NCBI GenBank assembly: GCA_030278955.1
Contig: JAOANR010000002.1
Coordinates: 8,421,982-8,485,981 of the forward strand
Length of the DNA: 64,000 nt
Reading direction: 5' to 3'
Origin: Hygrophila difformis
Taxonomy: Eukaryota; Streptophyta; Magnoliopsida; Lamiales; Acanthaceae
Made by a program: the position numbers and the translations under genes. The stretch's first letter is position 1, and each line of letters opens with the position of its first letter. Shown piece by piece: positions 52,181 through 61,545 of this stretch. The notes under the pieces are model-generated. The model was not told the DNA's origin. It worked only from the letters and a program-made list of their open reading frames with translations, and ran no database searches.

Positions 52181-53756
52181 TGTTATCACCCAAAAATATT
52201 TAGGCCCAATAAATTTAGTCCAATCCATTTTCCGAGGGGCCCAATCCAAAGGCCCATTAAGCTTAGCCCAATCCTTCGACAGGCCCAGTCCAATTTAAAA
52301 TTTATCCGGATAGACCAAGTGGTGAGAAGCCGCCATCTAGTTCAAGATTTATCCGGATGATGACCAAGTGGTGGGGAGAAGCTGGCAGCATAAGAGATTC
52401 ATGCAGGCAATCAAAATGGAGGAGGATCCGTTGTCATCAAGGCATAAGGAATCCTGAGCATTCAAGACATGCATCAAAGGATCGGACAGAGAGGATCATG
52501 GTAAGGCATTGAAGACTGAGGCGTTGTCTGAGGAGAGGATCATGGAGGGCGCCATCTAAGGAAGAGAGGATCATGGAATTGACAGGCGTTACAACTCCAC
52601 TCTTAAGCAGATAGACGTGGTGCTTCCCTATAAATAATAGGAGATAGCATCCCTGAGAGGCATCTACACACCCCCAAGAGTAATCGCACTTTCTTTATCT
52701 TTACTTTATGCCATTTCCTTTCTGCAAGTTTTCATTCGTGTTTTTTCATTCTGCAAATTTTTCATTCATTTACAGCTTTATTTCAATTCTTGTCATTCCC
52801 TTCAGTGAATCTTGTAATCATCTTCAACAGTATTGGTGTGACCACCATATTGAAGAAGCTTGAGGGTGAATGTTACATGAGCTACATCATTGCCAAGCTC
52901 ACCCATGAAGCAATAACCAACACCAGGATCGAAACGAAGCCAAACCGAAGCAAGATAGATCACCTTGGGCACCCCATTGTTGGTGCATTGAAGAAATGAG
53001 GCAGACACATTTTTGGCCTTGGTCGTGGGCACGCACAAGAGGAGAAATTAGACTGGTTTGTTGGTGCATTGAAAAAAGGAGGCAGAAACATTTTTGGCCT
53101 TGGGCGTGGGCACGCACAAGAGGGATCCGACCCCCATTACCCTATTTTAGCTTATTTCATTTCCTTCCCCACTTGTTCCATGTAATTTCAATTGGTATTC
53201 ACTAGATTTATCTTGGGATCATTATGTTAGGCTTAAATCCCATTTCTACCTTAGTATTTCTTGGTAATTGCATTTCTTGTTCCTAGGGGTTATATGTTAG
53301 GATTGGGGAAGGATCAAACATTCATTCAACTATCATTCATCTATCAAAGTTTATCTTTCTTTTGTTCATCTTTTGAGGGTATCAAAGGTTGATCATCTTG
53401 GGGATCAAGGGTTACTTGATTTCCACATCAAAACCGGGTCTATTCACATTGAATTTGTGTTAGGTTCGTCTTACTCAATTGGATTGCAAGTTTTGATTGA
53501 GTTAAGTATGTTCATTGATGCATTTTAGGTTTAGTTCTTGGGAGCTTGATCCTCATATCAAGTTTACTTGATCAAAACCCATTGTTTCATTGAACCCACT
53601 TGCCCTATCCTTTGTTTTGCTTTTGTTGCTTGTTTTCCCAATTTCTTGCTTGCATACATCACACTTGTCCTATCCTTTGTTTTGCTTTTGTTGCTTATTT
53701 TTCCAATTTCTTGCTTGCATACATCAAGTATTCAATCAAAAAATTCTTGGTTAACA
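52181..53756 (+). repeat. 5' LTR of the gag-only element
   Basis: 1576 bp, TGTTATCACC...TTAACA. A TATA box CCCTATAAATAATAGG lies at about 52627-52642. The segment 52835-53732 is absent from the 3' LTR and contains two pairs of direct repeats: GGCAGAAACATTTTTGGCCT-like units of about 60 bp at 52975-53040 and 53058-53123, and TCCTATCC..TTGCTTGCATACATCA units of about 64 bp at 53605-53665 and 53668-53726. Confidence 0.8.
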
Positions 53757-53759
53757 AAT

Positions 53760-53777
53760 TGGCACGCCCAGTGGGAC
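53760..53777 (+). other. Primer binding site of the gag-only element
   Basis: TGGCACGCCCAGTGGGAC, 3 nt after the LTR end. Identical to the site in the 14.1-kb Tat element. Confidence 0.8.
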
Positions 53778-53808
53778 ACGAGTGGAAACCATATCCGCTT
53801 AAGAGTGT

Positions 53809-55462
53809 ATGCTACTTAGATCTGGACGAGTAGTAATGGACTTAACTAAAAAATTTGAAGAAATGTCGCTACACAAAGAAACATCAGTGAGAACACCATC
53901 TGAGAACGCTGATAATGCGGCGAGCACCTCTCAAACACAAAAGGGAATAATGCAAGTCCCAACCCTCTCCGAACAGATGCGGCTATCGATGACTGAATCG
54001 ATGGCCGAATTCATGCCTTTACTTACAAGGCACCTTATGGACGCGTTGCGGCCTGCCATGGCCGATCAGACTGACAGGATATGTGGATCCCTGCGTACTT
54101 CGCAAGAGGGATCTATTCCAGCAAATGGTGCGATTATACCACAAAACATCCCATGTCCAGGGCCGTATGGCGGCCAACAAAGGATTTGGGGAACCACTTT
54201 TGGCCAGCCGCCACTCCCAGAGTCCAGAGGCCTGGCCAGTTTGCCCCCATTCCCATTTCAGGCCACGCATGCTTTCACTCATGCGGCACCTAGCATGCCG
54301 AACTACGGTTATGTGGCACCTCCCGTACCGGTGTATGTTTCATCAGAATGCTTGATGGCGGCCAACGCTGCACCAGGCTGTACGACGGCCTCCGATGGAC
54401 TTGGCATGGCGCCACGTCAGGCAGCGGCATCTTATGTGACGAATGTTCAAACCACACCTCATGTGGAAGCACCATTGAACCTTGGTTGGATGCCACCAAC
54501 ACTAGGGGGCAGACACCACAACCATGTGGAATGGCCGCGGCACCTGCCACACCAGCCGCCATACCTCCTTTAGCCGCCATGCCTCCTACGCAGACACCTG
54601 GTTGGATGCCACCAACACTAGGGGGCAGGCGTCACCGGCATGTGAAGTGGTGGCAACATCTATACCAACCACCATGACTCCTGCCACACCTCTAGCCGCC
54701 ATGCATCTTACACAGGCACCGACGGTCTCACCCGAGTTGCTCTCAGACATCATGCAGCAACATTTTGGAATTCAACTGAGGCCGATGGAGCGGCCTACGT
54801 ACAGGAAGCCATACCCTGATTGGGTAGACACCATGCAGCCATACCCCAGGAGCTTCAAGATGCCCGAGTTCACCACCTTCTCAGGGGATGATGGCAAGTC
54901 CAAAGTAGAACATGTGGGCAGATTCACGGCTCAATATGGTGAAGCGGCGGCCAACAACTGGCTGAAGTTGAGGCTGTTCAGTTCATCCCTCACTGGACCT
55001 GTCTTCGCATGGTTTGCATCCTTGCGGCCTTACTCAATTCAAAACTGGACCGATCTTGAACGGGCATTCCATGACAGGTTCTATATGCCACTGTCACGGG
55101 TGAGTCTCGCAGACCTTACTAATGTCAAACAGTTTGCCGATGAGGCGGCAAGCACCGTTATCAACCGACTACAGCGGCTTAAGGGCCGATGTACAATGGC
55201 AGTCCCTGATAGGGAGATAGCCAATATCGCAGTGGCTAACATGTTGCCAAAATTGAAAGAGCATTTAATTGTGCAGGATTCCACTTATCTTGCCCAGTTG
55301 GCCAAGAAAGCGGCCTGCATGGAAAAGTTCATTGAGGAACAAAACGAGAAGCGTCTACCTACACACGGGACTCGTTTTGAGAAATTGAAACATGATAAAG
55401 AGGAAGACGAACTAACAGTGGTGGCCAATGCAATAAACTTGGGTGGTAAAAACCCTGGATAG
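53809..55462 (+). pseudogene. gag: Gag relic of the gag-only element, frameshifted
   Basis: Begins ATGCTACTTAGATCTGGACG (MLLRSGRVVMDLTKKFEEM), the counterpart of the Tat element start. The first frame ends at 54573 and the homology continues in another frame from about 54530 to 55462, so a shift has occurred near 54530-54570. In that area a unit starting GGTTGGATGCCACCAACACT occurs twice, 117 bp apart (54484, 54601). The Gag domain itself is open: FKMPEFTTFSGDDGKSK, WLKLRLFSSSLTGPVFAWFA, FHDRFYMPLSRVSLADL, LQRLKGRCTMAVPDREIANI. The frame stops soon after the domain, before the zinc knuckle or protease positions. Confidence 0.85.
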
Positions 55463-56700
55463 CAGCCCTGGAATGCCATCAACAGCGGCCTTGAAGGCCG
55501 AGTAGTTGGTGAATGAGGACGGCGGCCTGACCAAGGATATCGGCCCGGTTCGTGGCTAAGGTGGAGGCCTTCAGCAAGATAGGTGGCGACGCTGCTTGGT
55601 GATGGTGGCGGCCTGCAAGTGAATAGCAGCCGAGGGTGATGGCGGCGTTCGTGTTGACTGGCAGCCCTAGACCAAGGTGGTGGCACCTCTGCTCGATGAT
55701 GAAAGCGGCTCCCGGATGCTCTTCGATGGCGGCGCAACAGGGATGGCGGCACTTCGGGCCGGCTGGCGGCTCTTGGGACCGAAGCTGGTGGCGCTCGGGA
55801 TCAAGGCTAGCGGCCAAGGACAGGCTGGCAGCTGGCAAGGTTGGCGGCCCGTGGGGGAGCTGGCGGCGGGCGAAGATGATGGCGGCCCGACTGAAGGCTG
55901 GCAACGCTTGGTCAGGTTGGCGGCGCGTCCTTCGGGTTGGTGGCGTCCTTCGTTGGTGGCAGGCAGGCGATGGCGGCACTCAGGGAGCTGCTGGCGGCGC
56001 TCCTCGCGATGGCGGCCTCCGGGATGCTGGCGGCTTGTTCGAGGCTGGCAGCTCAGGAGGTGGTTGGCGGTGCTCCGCGATGGCGGCCCACAAGATGTTG
56101 GCGGCTGGGAGATGCTATGACCTTTGGGAGAGATGGCGGCCCGACCTGAGGATGGCGGCCCTAGGTGGGGTGCTAATTGCGGCCGGGGCAACATAGATGC
56201 GGCCTGAAAGTGATATGGTGGCCTGGCTCGCAGAACAATGCTGATGGTGGCTCGAAGCAAGGTGGCGGCCTCGAAGCAGAGTGGCGGCCCTAGAGTGCTC
56301 AAGTGGAGCTGGCGGCTTGAGAGGAACAAGTGGCGGATGTTGCCTGGAGTGGTGCGAATAGTGCCTGAATGGTGCCTGGAGTTATGAAAATGATACCCCG
56401 AGTATTACGAATATGAATGATGCCTGGAAGGAGGTGAATGATGCCTGTCCTAATGAAAGTGACGGCTTGGATGATAAATAATAAATAAATAAATTTAATA
56501 ATGGCAGCCGCCATTCACTTTGGCAAGCCGCCAATTACAAAAAATTGGCAAGCCGCCATGCATGCCATTAAAATTGGCAGCCGCCAATAATAATATAAGG
56601 CAAGCCCCCATGCATGCCATTAAAATTGGCAGCCGCCAATAATAATATAGAAAAAAAATGGCAGCCGCCAATAAAAAAAATGTATATATAGACAAAATAA
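55463..56700. repeat. GGCGGC-rich internal tract of the gag-only element
   Basis: About 850 bp (55480-56330) full of irregular GGCGGC, GGTGGCGGCC and GGCTGGCGGC words, then AT-rich sequence with short tandem units such as GGCAGCCGCCAATAATAATA and GGCAAGCCGCCATGCATGCC (56500-56665). It gives long open frames on both strands by composition alone. None resembles pol. Confidence 0.7.
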
Positions 56701-56802
56701 AATCAAGAGTAATATGTCGATTTTCGGTTTCTCAATTTGAATGCCGATAATGACATTAACAAAATATATGCGCATTTTCAGTCTCAGTTTCATCATCTAA
56801 AA

Positions 56803-56817
56803 GCGCAAGGGGGCATC
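56803..56817 (+). other. Polypurine tract of the gag-only element
   Basis: GCGCAAGGGGGCATC immediately before the 3' LTR start TGTTATC; one G shorter than the Tat element tract. Confidence 0.8.
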
Positions 56818-57494
56818 TGTTATCATCCAAAAATATTTAGGCCCAATAAATTTAGTCCAATCCATTTTTCGAGGGGCCCAATACAAAGGCCCATTAAGCT
56901 TAGCCCAATCCTTCGAGAGGCCCAGTCTAATTTAAAATTTATCCGGATAGACCAAGTGGTGAGAAACCGCCATCTAGTTCAAAATTTATCCGAATGATGA
57001 CCAAGTGGTGGGGGAGAAGCTGGCAGCATAAGAGATTCATGCAGGCAATCAAAATGGAGGAGGATCCGTTGTCATCAAGGCATAAGGAATCCTGAGCATT
57101 CAAGACAGGCATCAAAGGATCGGACAGAGAGGATCATGGTAAGGCATTGAAGACTGAGGCGTTGTCTGAGGAGAGGATCATGGAGGGCGCCATCTAAGGA
57201 AGAGAGAATCATGGAATTGACAGGCGTTACAACTCCACTCATAAGCAGATAAACGTGGTGCTTCCCTATAAATAATAGGAGATAGCATCTATGAGAGGCA
57301 TCTACACACCCCCAAGAGAATCACACTTTCATTATCTTTACTTTCTGTCATTTCCTTTCTGCAAGTTTTCTTTCGTGTTTTTCCATTATGCAATTTTTCA
57401 TTCCTTTACAGCTTTATTTCAATTCTTGTCATTCCCTTCAGTGAATCTTGGAATCATCTTCAACAGTATTCAATCAAAAAATTCTTGGTTAATA
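56818..57494 (+). repeat. 3' LTR of the gag-only element
   Basis: 677 bp; TATA box CCCTATAAATAATAGG at about 57265-57280. The terminal CA has mutated to TA (TTAATA instead of TTAACA). It lacks the 898-bp segment present in the 5' LTR. Confidence 0.8.
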
Positions 57495-57526
57495 TTTTCT
57501 TAAAACACCAATAACTACAAGAAAGG

Positions 57527-57690
57527 GGTTGGGGACTTACCCTAATGGTCAAGTCCCCCGACTGGGTTCAAATCCCCACCCAACCCCCTATCCTCCCAAA
57601 CTGGTAGGATTTGTGATTAATTGATTGAGTTGGTATTGAAATTAAGTGTATTCGTAGGACCTAATCTCTGAGTTAATTACCGAAAAAATA
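57527..57690 (+). repeat. tRNA-derived SINE
   Basis: GGGGACTTACCCTAATGGTCAAG (box A region) and GGGTTCAAATCCCC (57573-57586, good box B) are followed by a short body ending near GAGTTAATTACCGAAAAAATA. Related by its head to the copies at the left end of the window (CTTACC.., CTAATGG.CAAGTC). Confidence 0.6.
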
Positions 57691-58562
57691 ATTTGAATCA
57701 AATGAATAAATTACAATATTAAATGGGACTTGTATCCCATTTTGGTCCTACATATTCCCTCCCTGCATAATGTGTCTTATTTTGTATTTCAGGTAATTCA
57801 AAATATATTTTTAATTATTAATAATTAAAATTATATATAAATAAAAATTATAAATATTTGATATTTTAAAATTATGTGATTGGATGAATCCAATAATCTC
57901 TCATTTACTGTGTTTTATTTTATATAATTGCACTAAAAATTTAAATTAATAAATTTTAAGCAAAAAGAACACGTAAAAGAATTAAAATACCAACCACGTA
58001 AAAGAACACATAAATATATTTTAAGCAAAAAGAACACATAAATAAAGATAGAGAGGAATACATTTTAAGCAAAAAGAAATAAATTTTGGGATGAAGGCAG
58101 CATTTAATGGGAGAAAGAAGAGTTGACTTGAAATGAAAAATTAAAATCCATTAGTTAGAATGGGGAAGGAAAATCGTAAAGGGATCATAAATAGGGACAA
58201 CCTTAGTACTAAACAAGTTTGGTAAATTAATTACATACAAAAGGGGATTGCAGAAACACAATAAAGAGTAGAGTGAGTGAGAAACAGCCAAATGGGGTTA
58301 CGATTTGTAATTTAACCTAGCTAAAAGCTGAATTGCGTATTCGAATTTCGATAGCAGTAGTATTGCTTTTTCCCTACATTATAATGCTCACACCCACTAA
58401 ATTAAATGTACACACTACGTACTATATTCTTACCTGTTTGTATACTGTATTAATTATTAATGAAGAAACAGATAAGAGGGAGAAGAGAAACTGGAGGTAT
58501 AAATGGAGAGGCGCCCACAGGAATTGTTAGAGGTATTCCAACCCCTAACCACCCCTCCTCTG
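57691..58562. other. Intergenic upstream of the MOB1-like gene
   Basis: AT-rich. AAGCAAAAAGAACACAT..AA occurs three times between 57958 and 58080. No gene recognised. Confidence 0.45.
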
Positions 58563-58571
58563 CTATATATG
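58563..58571 (+). promoter_or_regulatory. TATA box of the MOB1-like gene
   Basis: CTATATATG, about 125 bp upstream of the ATG. The transcript would start near 58595, very close to the upstream reading frame at 58597. Confidence 0.45.
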
Positions 58572-58596
58572 TGTGTATGTTTCTCAAACTCAAAAC

Positions 58597-58662
58597 ATGC
58601 GAAACCCTAATTCATCTGTTCAATTGATGCTCCATCCTAGTTTTTCAGAGTCTGGGTTTTAA
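58597..58662 (+). other. Upstream ORF of the MOB1-like gene
   Basis: ATG at 58597 opens 21 codons (MRNPNSSVQLMLHPSFSESG then F) ending at TAA 58662, 25 nt before the main ATG. It would be in the leader only if transcription starts upstream of it, which is not certain. Confidence 0.35.
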
Positions 58663-58687
58663 TTTGTTCAGATTTGATTTCATAATC

Positions 58688-60506
58688 ATGAGCAGTTCTG
58701 GGGAAGGAAGCAGGTCCCAATTGTTATCTGTGAATTTCTTTTAAAGTGTTTGAATAGATGGAAATGGATTTGAAGAAAAAAAATTGTAATGAATATTTGA
58801 AATCCATTTAATTAAAGTAGAATTTAGGTTGATTTTTATTTCATTCACAAATTGTTGTGTGAATTCAACCAAATGCAATGGTTTATAATTATAAAATTTA
58901 AATCTTATTAGGGTTTTCCTAAGATTGATTTTGATGCCAATTATGTCTTCTTTTGTGGAGCTTGAGTTTGCAACTTATTTATTTATTTTTTTAAAGGAAA
59001 TCATTATTCCCTCTTTAAACTGTGCTGAAATTAGGGTTTTCTTGAAACTGGTTTTGGTGCCAATTACCTCTTCTTCTTCTAAGGAATTTGTGTATATAGG
59101 TTTGTAACTAATTCCTTTTTCTTCGATTCTTTTGAAAAATTGAATATTCTGCAGGAGATTGAAGACAATCCAAAACAACGATACTCCTTCAGGAAGTAAG
59201 GTAGATCATAAGAACTTAATTATTGTTTATGTTGTTCACCTAATTCTGGGAGACACCTTTTCGAAATTTTGCTCTTTCATTACATGTATGTGGATTCATC
59301 TCAAAGAACTTAGCAATATAGTTTTTTATCGTGTAAGGGGGTGGAGCCGAAGGATTACATCCATGCCATATGGTGCAACGATGACATTTTGAGGGAAGCG
59401 GTGAAACTTCCCATTGGGGAGGATCTCAACGAGTGGTTGGCCTCGAATAGTAAGATCATAGTTTAGTTAAGATAATTTGCTACCTCATTTTTTCCTGTAG
59501 ATTCATATCTTTTAATTAATGCTTGTTGTGCTTCATTTTGTCGATTTATGTTTCTTTCCTTTGCGGCGTATAGGAATTTCAAGTCGTTTAAAAGGATGTG
59601 CCCTTTTGTCGTTTTTTCAATAAATGACAATGCTTAATCGTCACTTTTGTAATAAATGACAATGCTCGATCATTATACGCTTTAATGTTATTGACTATGT
59701 CCTTCTCTTTATGTGTTGTTGCACAGCTGTTGATTTTTTTCGCCAAGTGAACATTCTCTACTCGACTATCACTAAATTCTGCACGCCAAAAACGTGCCCA
59801 ATAATGACAGCAGGCCCAAAGTATGTCATTTTGCTTTTAATATAAAACATCGGATGGATCATGACATTATTTCCTTGGATCATCATACAAAATGTCCCTA
59901 AAATATGAAGATTAGGCGTATTCTTTTACCAAAGCTCTCTATTCTGCTGCAGGTACGAGTACAGGTGGGCTGATGGGGTGACTATTAAGAAACCTATAGT
60001 TGTGTCTGCTCCAAAATATATCGACTATTTAATGGACTGGATTGCAACGCAGTTTGACGATGCAACCATTTTCCCTTTAATATTAGGTATGGTGGGCATT
60101 TTGTTATTCTTTGTTTGATACTAAAATCAAATACCAAAACAAAATGATCCATTCATTCGTTTTGGTGCAGGGGCTCCATTTCCACCAAACTTTCAGAACA
60201 TGGTGAAGACTATAGTGAAGAAGTTGTTCCGCGTCTATGCCCACATTTACCATTCCCATTACAACATAATGTTGAAGCTGAATGAGGCAACACATTTCAA
60301 TACCTGCTTCAAACATTTGGTCATGTTTTCATGTGTAAGCTTATACAAGGAATTTTATGAAAAATTTGTAGATTACAATAATTCAGATTTAGTGAAACCT
60401 AGTTTTAAATGAGATTTGATTTGTCTGAATGCAGGAATTTGGGCTACTTGGAACGACAGATATTGCACCCCTTAAGGACATGGTTGAGTCCATTTTACAG
60501 AGCTAG
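58688..60506 (+). CDS. MOB1-like kinase activator
   Basis: Seven exons, 58688-58713, 59155-59200, 59338-59449, 59727-59820, 59953-60086, 60171-60334, 60435-60506, all GT-AG, joining to 648 nt and 215 aa, exactly the usual plant MOB1 length. MOB1 proteins bind and activate NDR/LATS-type kinases in the Hippo-like pathway that controls division and growth. The start MSSSGEGSRRLKTIQNN then DTPSGSK parallels the MS.FG.GSR...PSGSKG N-terminus. GEDLNEWLASNTVDFF, GPKYEYRWADGVTIKKP and GAPFPPNF follow. The zinc ligands are all present: Cys80, Cys85, His162, His167. It is more diverged than typical plant MOB1A/B (segments at 25-45 and 168-178), so it may be a fast-evolving paralogue, but no disabling change is seen. 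The first exon was chosen to keep GSR and phase 2. Confidence 0.9.
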
Positions 60507-61545
60507 AAACCCTTGATATAATAGGTTGAAGTCATATTTCTCTCCTTAATTTGGATCATTTGATTCGATTAAGGACATATATAAGTAGAATGAAATATAT
60601 GAATATTATTACAAATGGATTGAGTCCAATTGTTATTATGTTAGTATACTTCTCAAGTCATGGGTTGTGCAAATCAAGTTTTTAAATGATTGGTATCAAC
60701 TTTGTTAGTATTATACAAAATATATATATATGTATATATATATATGGCTCAATTGTGTAGTGTCTTTTATATATCATTAAGTTTTTCGACTTCAAACTTT
60801 ATCGTACTCATGACAATATTGTGGCTGCACAAATTTCTTGCACACATGTAACAAGGATCATGGTTAAATCGAATTTTATAATTTTGTAGTGAGAACAATG
60901 TAACCTCGGAATGTTGGTTTGGCACAACATACATATAATGATAAACTAGTATTGCAACTATTGGATATCTCGATCTAAATAGGATATCTTGATCTAAATA
61001 ATAGTCTATGAATTTATTCAATGAAATTGTAATAACTTTAATAACCTCTCAATCACATTAAGTTCTATTGAGTTTGGAAAAGGATTTTAAAATAAGGCCC
61101 TTGACGAAAATGTTATTGTATTGTTTTTTTTTTTTAAATCTCTCTCAAATATAGTACTATAAAATTGAATAATTTTTTCTCTCTCAATACTATAAAAATT
61201 TTAATTTTATGTATTTTGCAGCAAATGGCACAGGCATTTATGTATTGCCTCAAATGCCTAATTAATGCGGGTGATGAAGCATAAAGATAATTCATTGTAT
61301 AAATATAGAAGTATTTCATAACACCTCGATTTAATCTGTTGTCTTTTAAGTTGTGGAAACAATAAAAAGTTTCGTTGTGTAAATTATGAAACTTTCTATG
61401 ACATAAGTGAAAATTTCTACATTATTTTTGGATATATTAGTGCTTATAATAATAATGTAGAATAAGCTCTTATAATGTTCTGTGCCTATCGATTAATCTA
61501 CTATACATGCATCGAGATTGAAATGGTCTCTTACACATAATAAGA
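60507..61545. other. Intergenic, nothing recognised
   Basis: AT-rich; a TA-repeat at about 60718-60746. A doublet GGATATCTCGATCTAAATA / GGATATCTTGATCTAAATA at 60962-61000. No gene seen. Confidence 0.5.

Larger units (their letters stand above)
52181..57494 (+). mobile_element. Gag-only (TR-GAG-like) LTR retrotransposon
   Basis: Plus-strand element with TTTTC target duplication (52176-52180, 57495-57499). 5' LTR 52181-53756, 3' LTR 56818-57494, both starting TGTTATCA. By eye the alignable part is about 96% identical, so it is clearly older than the Tat element. The 5' LTR is about 0.9 kb longer because of a segment between two GTATT (52830, 53728). Primer binding site and polypurine tract nearly match the Tat element. 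Internally there is only a gag relic and a GGCGGC-rich tract, with no protease, RT or integrase. Movement must have used proteins in trans. Confidence 0.85.

Noticed and set aside
52790..53205. Short frames in the 5' LTR of the gag-only element (for example MSYIIAKLTHEAITNTRIE)
   Set aside because: Short, broken, within LTR sequence containing internal direct repeats; no homology recognised.
55636..56329. Long overlapping open frames on both strands (186 and 220 codons) in the GGCGGC-rich tract
   Set aside because: Open in several frames at once because of base composition; no domain; located inside a gag-only retroelement.
57527..57600. A genuine tRNA gene
   Set aside because: Boxes A and B are present, but the acceptor and anticodon stems do not fold and the sequence runs into a SINE body.
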